From assembly GCF_016545825.1 (NCBI RefSeq), contig NC_052616.1, forward strand, positions 40,593,529 to 40,657,528: a DNA stretch of 64,000 nucleotides. The letters are read 5' to 3'. The position numbers and the translations under genes are program-made. This document shows, piece by piece, positions 23,711 to 36,973 of this stretch. This DNA is from Eucalyptus grandis (taxonomy: Eukaryota; Streptophyta; Magnoliopsida; Myrtales; Myrtaceae). The stretch's first letter is position 1; the number at the start of each line of letters is the position of its first letter. The notes beneath the pieces are model-generated. The model saw nothing but the letters and a program-made list of their open reading frames with translations. It was not told the DNA's origin and made no database searches.

Positions 23711-25130
23711 GGTGGTATCAGAGCCTCCATAACCCTAGAACTCGAACGCATTGGATTTTGCCCTAATTTGAGATTTTCAAAAAATTTCGTTCAATAAAAA
23801 ATAAAATAAAATTATATATTAGGATTGGGCTCATCGAGACGAGTAGAATCATGGGCGGCGCTTCGCTGAAGGAGGCCGCACCCGTAGCCACGCGCTGCCC
23901 GGGCGTCGAAGACGCACCCCACGCGCCTTCACGCTCCCCCACGTGCAAGGCGCAACTCGCACGTGTGACGCACGCACCATGCTAACGTCATGATGACGTC
24001 AACGACCGGACCCGAACCGATCCGTTGACCCGACCCGACCCAGTCAACTGTTGACCGAACCGATCAACCGATCGAATCGGACAGCTAGACCGGACGGTCG
24101 AGCCGGGAACCGGTCAAACCACTGCCGGTCGAACGGGTTTTGACTAGTCAGTACGCCCGCGTGTGGACTCCACGCGCTACACACTCAAGAGACGCGTGAG
24201 GGCGCGTGGATGGTCCAATTGGCGCATGGCTAGCGGCGTTGGATTCGTATACTCATTCTCTATCTTGTGGTATATTTATTTTATATGTTTGATGATTTTA
24301 TAGATGTGAAAATACATACAAAGCCCTAAATATGTGTATTTTTAGTGTATTTTTGCATATTTTTTTTGTATTTTCTGTGATTTTGGAAATACAAGTGTTG
24401 GGTTACATGTATGTCATCACATAAACATTATAATGGTATGATTCATTAATAAAATTAAACTTTATTGTGAACTGAAGCTGGCTCAATGAGATACAACCAT
24501 TATTAGATAGTAATTAAACTATGTATTGAGATGATGAGAAACAGTAAAAGGTTATGAAACTTTTGTTGCTCATATATACTTATTTACATATTGGTAACCT
24601 TTAAATGATGAACGTCTTAGGAACTAATTAACACATCTGCTGAATGTGGGTAATGCATGTCAGTTAAGTCATTGCATATTGTACCTAAACTCATTTGGTC
24701 ACTGGTTAATGTCCATTAAGTTGAATATTTTTTTATGGTTAAGGAGTATGACAACATTTACGCAGAGCAATAGTATCTACTATTAAAGTTTAGATATTTG
24801 GTTCTCTAGTTTAACTCAATTAATAGGCCACCGGTTGATTATAATGATAATTTATTACTTAAAAATTGGCTAATAAATCAGTTTTTGGCCTTTGAGTCAT
24901 TTTTTGCCTTATGAAACTCATGAGTGATAATATTAGCTGTCAGGCTTGTCGATTTAGTGTACGCTGTATTACTATTGATGTTAATTTGTGAGAGATCTTC
25001 TAGATCAGTATTCTTTTTATGTTATTCTGATAATCTGTAATCGTGGTGCATAAGAGATGTTTCTTCTCTGTTAAGAAAAGTTTTTTGTATTGCTATGATC
25101 GGTGATCTCATTGGAATATGTTTTTCAGAT

Positions 25131-25133
<3 letters not shown>

Positions 25134-25165
<32 letters not shown>

Positions 25166-25170
25166 ATATA

Positions 25171-25204
<34 letters not shown>
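25134..25204 (+). repeat. (TA)n(TATG)n microsatellite
   Basis: Pure TA dinucleotides with one c, then seven tatg units. It lies in the non-coding interior of the decayed copia element. Confidence 0.95.
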
Positions 25205-26966
25205 ATTAATTTTTATTAATGAATAAAACAATGTAATAAGCATGATATGTGATTTTAGCGATTTACTACCCCTATTACTGAAGTTAAAATCACATGTATA
25301 TAGTATATGTGAGAAGTAAAGTTTATATCCTTAATATGAGAGAGTTTCAAGAATTCAATTGAGTAGTGACTGCCAAAGTGGCACGCTTGATTGGGTTTGA
25401 GAAATTTCAATCTCGTATGCTGATTGGGATGTCTCCTGGTCTAATGCGTGGTCATACTCCCAAAGGAGGTGATTGTGTATTAATTCATGGAGGGATACAT
25501 GATAGTGTAATAGAGAAATGACTAATCCTAGTGGTTCATATGTCCAAAGGTGATGAATTTACGAAGATTGGAATATATTATTATAACCGCTATTATGTGG
25601 GGAGTGTACACTGCATGTCATGTATTCTGTCCAAATGTGATTATATGATTATGTGTGTAACTCTCTGGATGTGTACTTGTACGTCAAGTTACACAGTGCT
25701 CACATGATGCTAATTATATATATTGCTTGTTTTTCAGTCACATTTTCTGTAATTAATAACTCCATTATTATTGAGGTTTTTACTACTTCAAATTTTGAGT
25801 TGGGAACATATGATTTGTTGCTTCAGAAAAAAGCAATAGAATTTGCTCACTGTCCATGAAGCGTTCCATTCTGGAACACTTGAAAAGTGGTTTGCCTGCA
25901 GACTGCACTGCTATAAGATGATGGAAGCCTTAATGGCTTGTAATTATGTCTTGTCTAATATCGAATTTAGGATACATCTACAAAGATTGTGTTTAAGTCC
26001 TAATGACATATACATCTCGTATATAGTTAAAATGTTGTTTCCAAAATTTTTCTATTTAAGGAAAATGACCGAGATAAATAATAAAACAATTACAATTAGT
26101 CTTAAAAGGTTATCAGGCTTAATAGTGGCTGTCAGTATTTTGGCAAGTATGACAATGCGAAATAACTTAAAGGGTCATTTGTCTAATACTTGGTAAATTT
26201 TAGGGTGGTAACTTAATTACTATGCCTAGAAATCCTAACAAAAAGATTTGACCGAAATGCATAAATGCACCATATTGAACATGGTGATGAGTATGATTAG
26301 TAAAATTAATTTATCCGGTCTTTTGTGGGCTGATATTTTGAAAACAACATTTTCACAAACAAAAGGTGTTTCTTATCAAAGTTATTTCATAAACTTCTTT
26401 TGAGTTATGGACTGGACATAACATTACTTGAATCATATTAAATTTAGAGGTGTCATACAGAAGTGAGGTTATCTAATCCAATATTAAGTGCATTGGAATT
26501 TAGATCCACTCGGAATTATTTTGTATCTTACCCAGATTGTTAAAAGGGGTATCAATTTTATGACCCTAAAAAATGTACAAATATTATGGAATCATATACT
26601 GTAAAATTTCTACAGTTCGACGTAATTACAGAGGATAGCTACTCTCAGACTATTAAGGATAATAGTATGATGAAAAATCACTATGTCTTTGTCTTTGCCT
26701 ATAATTGTGGTACAGACAATTATGGAATCTCTTATACCATAGACTAAACTCGTTGAGGTTTAAGGTACAATTCTTGATATGGTTAATGATGGAATTTTTT
26801 CAAACCTCTCAAGTATGAATGAAGTAGTTGTAGCTTTACTCGGGAGATTTGTTAGGAAAAGACAATCAGTTATTCTATTAGACTATATAGTCTATTTGTG
26901 AGAGTATAACTGCAATATCCACTACATGGTTGATTTAGTGACATAAATAAATGTTATTTTTTATCC

Positions 26967-27150
26967 TCAATCAAGTATGTGATTAGATGCCATAAAAGAC
27001 GATATACAATCTATGAAACATCATAGTGTTTGGAAACTTACTAATTTGCCTAAAGATCACAAGGTCATTAGTTGCAAATTGGCGTACAAAACTAAAAAGG
27101 ATTTCAAAGAAAGATTGTGGAATTTAAAACCAAATTGGTAGCTAAAGTTT
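26967..27150 (+). pseudogene. pol: copia reverse transcriptase N-terminal trace
   Basis: One frame reads DDIQSMKHHSVWKL, then LPKDHKVISCKLAYKTKKD, matching the start of the copia RT domain (usual NxVWxLV..LP and KWvfK.K). The downstream KARLVAKG part is scrambled, with stops. RT catalytic motifs are not found. Confidence 0.7.
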
Positions 27151-27754
27151 TCACTCTGAAAAGGGGGTAGATAGTTCTTAAAGAAATAATTATTTCTTTA
27201 TAGTATTTTTAAAGATTCTTTTAAAGTGAATGTGGCATTATTAATTTTTTTTTTTTATATGGAGTTATGTCAAAGAGATACAAAATCTATATAAGTGCAA
27301 CCGGAGGATTTTGTGGCAGATTCAAGTAAACTTGTGTGTAGACTAAAAAGTCTTATTCATGATTTTAAGCAAATTTCCAAACAATATTATTAAAGTTTCA
27401 TAGTGTTGTTATTTTGTTCAATTGAGAACAAAGTAATTCAAGATACTACAAGGTCAATGGGAGGAAATTGATTTTTCCCATACACTATTTACATGATATT
27501 TTGTTTACAAGTAGTGACCTTAAGGCATCTTTTTATCTTTTGTACTGAGATCCGTAAGGATTGTTTTTGCCATATAAATATTGGATTTTATTATATTTAT
27601 CTCAGAGGAAATTTGCTTATTGTATTTTAGAAATATTTAATATACATCATTGCAAGCCAAGAATTGTTCCTGTCGTTAAAGGTGATGGACTAAATCCATT
27701 ACATTGTCCTTATTTAGATATTGAGAAAATCTAGTTAAATTATGCATCTTGTGT

Positions 27755-28385
27755 TAGTGCACTTAAAAGTATAATGTGTACTCGAATGTGCACTAGAATA
27801 AATATTGTATTTGTAACGGAACTTCTAGGCAGATATCAGTCAAATCCAGGATGCAATCATTGGGTTGCTACCAAAAAAGTTTTAAGACTCTTAAAAATGA
27901 CAAGAGATTATATGCTAATTTATAGACATGTTCAATTATTGCAACTAGTAGGATATTTAGATGTAAACTTTGCCGACTATTAAGATTATATGTGTGATCA
28001 ATAACAGAATACATATTTATGTTAACAGGAAGTGCAGTAAATAAAGTCCTATATCATCTTCTACTATGTAAGCAAAGTTTGTAATATTTTTTTAGGCTGT
28101 TACTTGGGCCATTAGGCTCCGGAACCTCATAAAGGAGTTGACTGTTTTTAACTTTATGAACAGACCCATGCGGTTGTATTGAGACAATAAATTTGTAATA
28201 TTATTTAATAACAAATGTCTCAAGAGGTCCAAATATATGACGGTCAAAATTTTTTACTATAAAGAAACAGAACAGAAATGTGACGTTATAATATAACATA
28301 TTTCCACAAATGATATAGTTGCAAATCCACTAACTAAAACCCTACGCCCGTGTGTATTTGATCGATATGTCATTAGCATGGGCCT
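27755..28385 (+). pseudogene. pol: copia RNase H and C-terminal Pol trace
   Basis: 27774-27983 reads INIVFVTELLGRYQSNPG and then YLDVNFADY, equivalents of the copia segment that ends in YtDsDfAgc. 28060-28380 reads WAIRLRNLIKEL and NDIVANPLTKTL, the usual C-terminal Pol words. Stops and frameshifts separate the pieces. Confidence 0.75.
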
Positions 28386-28981
28386 AGGAGTATCTTGGGA
28401 TACTGTTGTTTAGTGGGAGCTATTTTAGCTTTACTTTGATAAAGTTCACATTTGTATTTGTTACATTTAGTAACGGTTTGATATGTATCAACTTTTACGT
28501 TCAATAAAATGTTTTTGAATGTGTATGTTATTATGTTGAATACATATTGATAAAGTCTCAAGGTATTGTATAAACCGTGAGTGAAGGCTAGGGGCATCCG
28601 ATTATTAGCCTTATGCATATGTCTTGTTATACATAAAGAAATATTAACCGTAAGGACAAGACATATGTGGATTCATTGAAACCATGAAGACATTCTCTAG
28701 TGACACAAGTTTTTTATGTCGCCTAAGGTATGAGAATGGTGACTGACAAATGGGATCTCTCTATGAGAGATGTTATCCATTTGCCACGCTACTATATTGA
28801 ATCCATATCAATAAAGTTGAGAGCACTCATAACCATAGAAGGCTCTATGTTTATACATGCAGTTACCGACATGATTCGGTATTTGAGACTTTATGAGATA
28901 TGATTGATTATTAAGAATTATCTCTAGACCATTATGCGCACATACAATACGATTTTAATTAATATAGTCCAAGTGAGAGAT

Positions 28982-29437
28982 TGTAAGAGTTTTCCTAATG
29001 TGGACTACATTAATTGATATTGTAATTTACTTTTTACGGTTACCGTAAAACAAGGTTGGTTTAAGGTGAGATAGAAAGTTTCTTAATTAGTCTAATATTG
29101 GGTTGGCTAGTGTGGGGCGAGTTGAGCCTGACCCGTAATGAGGGGGCCTAGTTGGAAACTCTATAAATAGTGCTCAAGTCTCTCCTCTAACCCTAATTCT
29201 CACATGTATCATCACCTAAAAAGTGTTTACCTAACGCTAAACGTGAGGAGAGCCACCTCATTGAGCCAGTGATATAGAGGGCAATAGAGGAGAAGGACTT
29301 GCACATGGAATATTGTATTTTTGCTTCTGCTTTAAGAACAATGGATCCCAAACCAGGTGCGTTAATCTTTCTACTTAAGTATGCATGTTCTTGTTTTAGT
29401 TATGGAGATCTTGGGGTTGCGCAATTTGCGTCCAACA
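28982..29437 (+). repeat. 3' LTR of the decayed copia element
   Basis: 456 bp, tgtaagag to gtccaaca, preceded by agtccaagtgagaga as polypurine tract. It differs from the 5' LTR by scattered substitutions. Confidence 0.88.
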
Positions 29438-31051
29438 CCAGTAGCCCCTTCGCTCGAGTACTCCTTCGCCCACCGACTTGCAGCACCGAACGCCAAACCC
29501 CCCGACGTTTAGTCTCCGCCACGCCTCAGTCGACCTCCGACGTCGTGATCGAGCGCCGCTCCCGTTTGCAACTCCACAACCGCGCCACCATCACTCCTCT
29601 GTAGCCACCAGCCTCACCATCACCGCCCACCGACTTTCACCTGAGCTTCCACGCCCGCCACCTCCTGTCCTAGTAGCCACAACCTGACCCCGGCCAAATC
29701 GTCAACCGTTGCGCGATGGTCCTTTTTTAAAAAAAGAAAAAAAGAAAGTCAATGTAGTTTTTTTTTTTTTTTAAGTTTCGTTATTATTGTACAAATTGGA
29801 ACATTGGTAGGTGATTTTCATTTTATGTATATTCTTGGCATTATCTCTAGGATTTTGCTCAAAATTACTGTAATTATTAATTTGATCCGTAAGATGTCGG
29901 ATCATTTTTTAATTATATTAATTTTTTGGGCATTTTGATAGTATTTTAACTTATTAAATCATTATAACTATTAATTTGATCCGTAAGACTTCGGATAATA
30001 TTTTTAATTATTTTTAATTTTCTTATATGTTGTGATATTTAGGTTAAAATAATCATTAATTTAGCCCGTGAGATAATGGATTATTTTTTTGATTATTTTA
30101 ATCCTTATTTGATGAATATTTTGATTAGTTTAGATATATTATTTATATGATAACTGCTTGTCTTGAAAAACACTAAAAAAATCAAATCAAATAAAAATCA
30201 AATCTTACATCGGAATGAGTTGGTTTAATAAATTAGGATTGCATTTTTAGGATTGCGCTTTTAGATAATTTTTGAAATAGATTAGGACTGGATTTAAATA
30301 ATTTTTCAGATAAAGGCTTAGATAATCTTTGCACATTTAGATAATTTCATTTTTCTTAAAAAAATACTTTTCTAAGATAGAATAGGTTTAAGTCAAATTA
30401 ACCCCTAAAACATATTAGAAAATTATTCCTTTTTAGATAGTTTAATTAGTTTTTTATTATGAATCTTAATAAAAAAAATACAAAAATATTTGGTGCATGT
30501 CAATTAGTTTGCATGTTAGGTTCACTTAATTAGAAATAGCTTGTTAGTAAAATTAGGTCATGTAGTTAAAGTGCATGTTTTAATTTCGAGATAAAAGAAA
30601 ACCCAAAAAAAATTGCTTGCTTTGTGTGTTTATTTCTTTTGACGCAATTTGTTTGATTTATTGGAGTGTTTAATGATGATTGAGCATCCATGTGATCACC
30701 CTATTGCATAATAGTAATTTATGTCAAAATAAATTCAAGCTGCCTGCAAAAAATATTTTTGGAAAAAAAAATGGTACCGAAAGGGTATTAGAGAAATCTA
30801 GTGTAACCAAATCTCGTACCCAAAGTCTCTAGTTTGTAAGAGTAAAATAATTCTCCAATTATGTTACTTAGGTGTCTAATCAACCTACCATAAACTGATT
30901 AGAGGCGGCTCCTAGATAAAATTCATTTGCATGTTAAAAAACAGATACCTAAGTCGCGAATTGGTATGGGCTTGGGAGGGCTGAGCTAAGTCTAGACTTA
31001 GTAGTCCATTAGCATAATCCTAGGTGGGGCACCCCAAATCGAGGTCGCGAC
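29438..31051 (+). repeat. Right part of the interrupted LTR-like repeat
   Basis: Resumes the GC-rich stretch cut at 23253, then becomes AT-rich and contains a three-unit tandem repeat at 29870-30115. The part at 30780-30960 matches, in reverse orientation, the style of 3140-3300. A possible LTR end is gaggtcgcgaca at about 31040-31051. ORFs at 29299-29687 are not domain-bearing. Confidence 0.4.
29870..30115 (+). repeat. Tandem repeat, three diverged units around a short palindrome
   Basis: The words attaatttgatccgtaagat, attaatttgatccgtaagac and attaatttagcccgtgagat occur at spacings of about 90-100 bp. Each is followed by cggat or ggat and a T-rich run. The atccg...cggat pairing gives each unit a small hairpin. 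Confidence 0.7.
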
Positions 31052-31629
31052 AATAAGGAAAAGGTGTGATTAAGGATATTCATGTTTAAGAATGTTTGAA
31101 ACCTTATGGTAGAGACTTAAAGGCTTGTTCAATTTTTTTTAGCACAATTTCAAATCAAAAAGCTCCCACTTTTTAAGAGAAGACTACCCAAAAATTATTT
31201 TTAAGCATTTTGAGTAATTCTATTTTTTTTAGAAATTTTTTTTGACTTTCTTGGAATTTCAAGGATTTTACCAATTTTCTAAAAATCTTTTGATTTTTCC
31301 ATATTTTCCATAATTTTAACATTTTTTAAAAAAAATTATCAATGTATTTTCTAAATTTTTTATGAATTTCTGAATTTTCAATTTTTTAAAATTTATATTG
31401 CTAAGTTATTAAGAATTTTCAGAATTTTGTATATATCTTAATATTTTTAATTAATTAATAATTTTTCATGACCTTTTTTATATATTTTTAATTTTATTAT
31501 TATATTGAAAAAGAAAGAAATTCGGACCGGGTCGAGAGACCCGGCCCGACTAAATCGACCCGGGTTCAATTAAAAACCGGGTCGCGCTAAGGCCCACTCT
31601 GAATTAACCCCAAATGGCCCATGAAAAAA
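31052..31629. other. Gene-free AT-rich DNA with a GC-rich end
   Basis: Mostly T-rich words. 31525-31610 contains cgggtcgagagacccggcccg and two more gggtcg words, a local inverted repeat of the kind seen near retroelement leaders. No coding signal. Confidence 0.4.
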
Positions 31630-31633
31630 ATTA

Positions 31634-32680
31634 GTGCCAAAGGATAAGATGTTCCAAAGGTATTTAGACGGAAATTCCTCCGTTGATACTCTTAGTGAAT
31701 GCGACAAATACCAATTCATGGTTTCTTATACACCACCTCCACCACCAGAGTCCAGTATCACATCCCAAGCCTTACCAGATCCACCAAAAACACCACCACC
31801 ATCTCCTCCCGAAAAAGCAAGTCCTCTCTCCATTTTATAAACCAATCCTTAAGTGGGCTAAGAAGCACTCTTACCCCTTGAAGTTCCGGAAGAAGCACCA
31901 CCTACTTCTTCTATTGCTATGTTTCAGATACTGACTTTCCTCCTCTTGTCAAGGAAAGTTCTAAACTCTCGCTCCCTGCTACAGAAGAGTTTATTGATCC
32001 CCATGGTAGATACCGCCATGTTCCTAAAGTTCCTACTCCCACTGATGTGGATGAACATGGAAGATAGAAAAAAACCTCTGCTGCTGAAGCTGTTCTAAAT
32101 TGGCAATCAGAGACTCTGTTAGCACAAAACAATGCCTTCAAGGCAATTGACTCCAAAATTGGAAATGTGCAACAAGATCTCCGAAGGTATGATGAAAGTA
32201 CCAAGAAGATACTTTCTGAATTCCAGAAAAGGCTTCACGCCTTGGAATCAGGACAACATCTTGGGTACCATTATCTCGAAAATCCAAAGCCAGAAATAGA
32301 GAAGCTCAAAAACCAAATCCAGCTTCTTGAAGAAGGAAGGTTCAGATCGTTTGACCCATTGGCACCTCCTGTTAAAACCGGGTATTTACCCCCATCACCA
32401 CAAACATCCATTTTTTGCCACTATTCCAGCAGATCCTTACAAAAGAGAGCCGGATATGGCAGACTTACGAAATCGCCTCAAAACCCTACAGAAGGAAAAG
32501 GGGAAAGAAAAAATACCACCTACAGGATCAAGTTCCATTGTTATAAGAGAAAGGCTAGATTAGATGATGTTATCAAATCCATTAGAATCTTTTCTAAAGG
32601 ATTTAGGCACCCAGGAACCTGACCCTGTTATCCAACAACCTGATCCTCCCAATCTAGAAAAACAGACTCTGCTCCCAATA
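31634..32680 (+). pseudogene. Pararetroviral Pro-rich and coiled-coil region
   Basis: The first frame has a proline run (YTPPPPPESS). A second frame carries an acidic linker and a helical stretch with hydrophobic heptads (about 32090-32330, around VQQDLRRYDESTKK). A third frame continues with a Lys/Glu-rich helix near 32450-32560. The order before the coat protein suits a virion-associated or Gag N-terminal coiled-coil region in Caulimoviridae. At least two frameshifts and a stop (about 32066) separate the parts. The function is inferred from position. Confidence 0.55.
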
Positions 32681-32693
32681 GAGCAAACTTCTC

Positions 32694-33812
32694 ATGATCT
32701 TTGAAAACAGAATCTTCGTATCCCTCTCCTCCTCCTCATCCTTCTCAATTCCTACAGTTGATACCCTCCCCATTGCACCAGTTACTTCATCAATATTCAT
32801 GGCTGACCCTCCAGATGATGATATGGAATCAAATTATTCTGACCTAGAAACAGGTCAGACAAGTAATCCTACTCAGCATGTGTCCATCGTATCGAAACAA
32901 TTCTTCACCATTGATGATATTCCTTATCAGAAATGGCCGACAAGGCTTGAAGAATTTCACACCTGGCTAAATACCCAGTCTATCACCAACCACGATATGA
33001 ATGACGTCTTGTACAACTTTGTTACAAGATTCACAGGAAGCTTGAAGCTCTGGTGGCAATCACTTTCAGAACAGGACCAGATTCATTTTCTAATGTCACC
33101 TAATTTCAGCCATGCCATCACTCTCTTATATCATGTCTTTGTGGGAAAACCCGGTGATCTCATAGAGATAAAAAGAAGAGAGTTTTTCGAAAGACGATGC
33201 TGCTCCCTCCAGAAGAAACATCTTGATAAGCATTTCAAAATAATGCTTCAAACCTTTTATCAAGTCGGAGCAGACCCAAATCTAAAGCATGTTTTCCTTA
33301 CTTCCATCCCGAAAGAACTATCCCAGATGGTTGAAAGATCGTTCTTTGGAAAACAAAGGCGAGTACAAGATATTCCCTTGGGAGAAATACAGCAAGAAAT
33401 CCATCTATGCCTAGAAGAATTATGCTTAAAACGCCAGATGGTTCGAACATACATCACAGATGACAAACGCCTCGAATTAGCTTGCTCCCGTCAGGAGCTG
33501 AAAATTAAATGCTCCAAGAAAGACTGTGATGGTACATGTGGCAAGTATTCCCGAAAGAAGAAACACTACAAGAAGTTTTGGATAAAGAAATCCAAACATG
33601 GCTCCAAGCATTTCTGGAAAAAGAAGAAATGGAGATACCTAAGCAAAAGAAAGGATCGCACAAGCCACAAAAAATCAAACCGTTGCTATATTTGCAATCA
33701 GAAAAGACATTTTGCCAAAAATTGTCCTCAAGCGAGAAAAGGTCAGAATCATCTAATCCATCACATTGAGAATGAAATAGGTATTTCTCTCGAAAATGAT
33801 GATATTGAATAA
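32694..33812 (+). pseudogene. Pararetroviral coat protein region with zinc knuckle
   Basis: The longest open part of the viral copy. After an acidic N-terminal part (PPDDDMESNYSDLETG) comes a capsid-like segment with conserved tryptophans (EEFHTWLNTQ, SLKLWWQSL). A very basic Lys-rich run follows, then an intact CX2CX4HX4C knuckle CYICNQKRHFAKNC (about 33690-33732), the RNA-binding signature of caulimovirid coat proteins. This stretch itself has no stop, but upstream and downstream reading frames are disconnected from it. Confidence 0.85.
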
Positions 33813-35920
33813 TTATTCTCTGCTAATGAAGAACCATCTGAACAAACTCTTTGTGCCATTCCCTCTTACCAAACTACCAGTGAAACTGAATCAGACTCAA
33901 AGTCTAAATATATTTTTCATATATCACCATCATCCCCAGAACCAAACCTGGACATATTTTCAAGTCAAACTCATTGTCCACACTTCCCCGTAAAAATTCT
34001 CACATCAAAGTTTGTCAAACCTATCACTGTTATTGCTCTCATTGACATAGGAGCAAGTTGTTCAATTCTAGACACCAAAATTCTTCCTGAAGAATTCTGG
34101 ACTCCTTACACCCGATACTTCAATTCGGCGTCAGGAGATACTTTCTCCACCAATGTCAGAACCACTCCTGTAACTGTCTAGTTCTTCCCGTAGTGCTCCA
34201 TAACTGCAAAGATTTTTGGATCTAATCTTCCCAATAAAGACCTGATAATTGGGTGGGACATTATGACTCAAATCTCTCAGCTTCGTATCATTCCTGGAAA
34301 ATGTCTTAGGTATAAAGATCAATTCTCTGAGTTTGTCAATATCCAAAGACTTTTTTCCATCCAAATGAGTCTACTAGATCCGATCATGCAGAAGTTACTA
34401 GAATCTTGTTCAGAATCCCATGCAGAATTCGCTCAAAAGTGTTCCCATCCTTTATGGAAAAACCCAGAGTTCTTTGTTCGCCTTCCTTTCAAGAAAAATG
34501 AAGACATAAACCCAACCAGGGCGAGCCACATGGGAATGAAACCAGAACATTTGGTTCTAGCTCAAAGGGAATGCTCGGAACTTTTGCAACAAGGCCTTAT
34601 TGAAGTTTCTGACTCACAATGGGCTTGTGAAGCCTTTTATGTCAATAAGCGCGCCGATCAAAATAGAGAAAAAATGAGACTGGTAATCAACTATCAACCT
34701 CTCAATCTTTTCCTCCAAGATGATAAATTCCCTTTACCATCTAAAGATTCTCTCTTTAGTGGTCTAACCAAGGCCCACATCTATTCCAAATTCAACCTCA
34801 AAGCCGGATTTTGGCAATTGGGCATCCATCCCGAGGACGAGATCCAAAACAGGATTCTCGTATTCGAACCAGCACTTTCAATGGAAAGTTCTTCCTTTTG
34901 GCTTAAAGGTAGCACCATCCCTTTTCCAAAAGGCCATGTGTCGCATCTTCCAACTAATTTTATCGAGTGCAGCTGTATACATTGATGATATTCTGCTCTA
35001 CAGTCCTGATGAGCAGTCACACTGTCAACTCTTTGAGCAGTTTGCAGAAATCGTGAAAAAGCATGGTATTATGCTTTCACAAAGGAAGATGAATATTGCC
35101 CAAACAGAAATCGAATTTCTTGGTATGCACCTTAACAAAGGAACATACTACCCAGGGCCACATATCGCTCAAGAATTATTGAAATTTCCTCGGGATAACT
35201 TCACAACAAAGCAAGTTCAGCAATTTCTTGGGATAATTAATTATCTCAGGGTTTTTCTCCCAAACATTGCAAAGCTTCTGATCCCTTTGCAATCCATGCT
35301 AAAGAAGAATTCCCCACCTTGGGGAAAAACTCAGACCAAAACAGTCGCTGAACTTAAGGAGATTATGCGGAATCTCCCACCATTACAAATACCATCAACA
35401 GGCAAAAGAATTCTCCAAACTAACGCCAGTGACGAATACTGGGCAGCTGTTCTTTTTGAAGAAATTGATGGTAAGAGACTCCTCTGTGCTCATAAAAGTG
35501 GAAAGTTTTCACAAGCTGAAATGCATTACCATTCCACTTTCAAAGAAATCTTAGCAGTCAAAAATGGAATCAAAAAGTTTGAGTTTCATCTCATCGGCCA
35601 CCACTTTCTAGTGGAATTAGACATGGCATCTTTCCCTCAGATGACCAAGTTTAAACAGAAACATATTCCAAATTCTCAACTGCTTTGATGGGCTGAATGG
35701 TTTTCAAAATACTCCTTTGAAACTAAGCATATTCCTGGAAAGAAGAATGTACATGCTGACTTCTTATCAAGGCCAAAGGCACCAGCCGAGATCAACATGT
35801 ATATCAAAAGGCCTGCTTTCCATATGCTCAACCATGGAGTAAAATACAAAATTGAGAACATCAAAGATTCACAAAATTGGAAATATCCCGGGGAGATTAT
35901 TCAGCAGAAATCAGAATGAC
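33813..35920 (+). pseudogene. Pararetroviral protease, reverse transcriptase and RNase H region, broken
   Basis: Protease: ALIDIGASCSIL near 34046-34075, the aspartic protease motif with I in place of the usual T/S after the aspartate. A stop follows at about 34180. The RT starts near 34500 (PFFVRLPFKK-type opening, then KMRLVINYQPLN); two frame changes occur between about 34840 and 34930, and the catalytic YIDD box is intact at 34978-34989. RNase H follows in the same frame (NASDEYWAAVLFE, about 35413-35460), with a stop at about 35688 and further open reading to about 35920. Integrase is absent, as expected of the family. Confidence 0.88.
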
Positions 35921-35939
35921 AGCCTTGCCGAGAACTTGA

Positions 35940-36973
35940 GAACCTCATGTGGCAAAGCCACACGCACTATTCAAATTCAATGGAGGTTTGATTCTTTATC
36001 CTTTTGGGTTAAATATGAATTATCCATTCATTCATCCTCTTATCTGGAAGGAATATGATTTCCCTGAACAGCTCAAAACGTTATTATGGTACTTAACCAA
36101 TAAGTATCTGATAGTTTTTGAAATCCCAACCAGAAGATTCATTGCTAACCTCATAAGGATATTCCTGCTCGGAAGAAACATTGAAAATGAATGTGATAGA
36201 AATCTTTTAGAATTTCTAAATTGGTTCTATCATCCTACATGTTGGAAACAAGACTTGGAAAAAGAACTGAGATCTATGACGCCAAATCCTGAGGTCCATA
36301 CCATCCTGTTTTTCCGACGTCCTTGGAATTTTTGCAGAAATAATGGTAGTATTCTCGATGCACCACTAGAAATAGGAACCACATCCTATAAACCTAACTT
36401 GAACAGCCGAGAAGCCCGGATTTACAAATCTTATCCTAGATCTGTTCGACTTTGTGAACATGAATATCGAGAACTCAAATAATCTGTGCCGGAAAACAAG
36501 ACCATTCCCGAAGATGTTTGGAATAATGCACCCACTACGTGGGATCATTATGACTAGCACCAGAAGCTAAGGAAGCACTCGGACAATACAGACAAGCCTC
36601 ATCGTCCCAAGAGCCTGAAATGATAAGCGAAGATGACATTGTTCAATCCACCTAGGACCCCTATGCACGCTTTGGAGGACCTCTGTCCCAGGATCCTTAC
36701 GAACAATTTCAAAGCATGGACACATCTTTCTATGCAGCAGAGCCATCCAACTGGCCTCAACCAAGAATTCCTGACCCTCAAGAAAATGAAAATACAAACT
36801 GGGCTGAAGAAGAAGCATTACATTGGGCTCATGAACAAGCATCCTCATCACGAAGACCGAATCAAATCCTCTCACCTGAAGACCTTGAAGCCCTTGAACA
36901 GAAGTACGAGGCACATCTCTTAGAAGACAGCTCGGATGACTCAGTTTGTAGCTACAATGCTCGTGACAGATGA
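35940..36973 (+). pseudogene. Unrecognised C-terminal region of the pararetroviral copy
   Basis: 35949-36482 is open and reads LFKFNGGLILYPFGL, then HTILFFRRPWNFCRNNG near its end. A second open part at 36556-36973 has one stop at about 36651 and is acidic and Trp/Glu-rich, ending SDDSVCSYNARDR. I do not recognise a domain. By position it corresponds to the region downstream of RNase H, where several caulimovirids carry a translational transactivator or lineage-specific protein, but no transactivator motif is visible to me. Confidence 0.5.

Larger units (their letters stand above)
23254..29437 (+). mobile_element. Decayed Ty1/copia element with both LTRs
   Basis: Two LTRs of 457 and 456 bp (23254-23710 and 28982-29437), each starting tgtaagag, with a tRNA-iMet primer site (tggtatcagagcc, 23713-23725) after the first and a polypurine-like agtccaagtgagaga before the second. 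The flanks ccaac and ccagt do not form a clean target duplication. The 5.3-kb interior is heavily decayed: only RT and RNase H traces are readable. 23850-24240 is a GC-rich non-coding stretch with many cgacc/ggtcg words, unlike the AT-rich rest. Confidence 0.85.
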
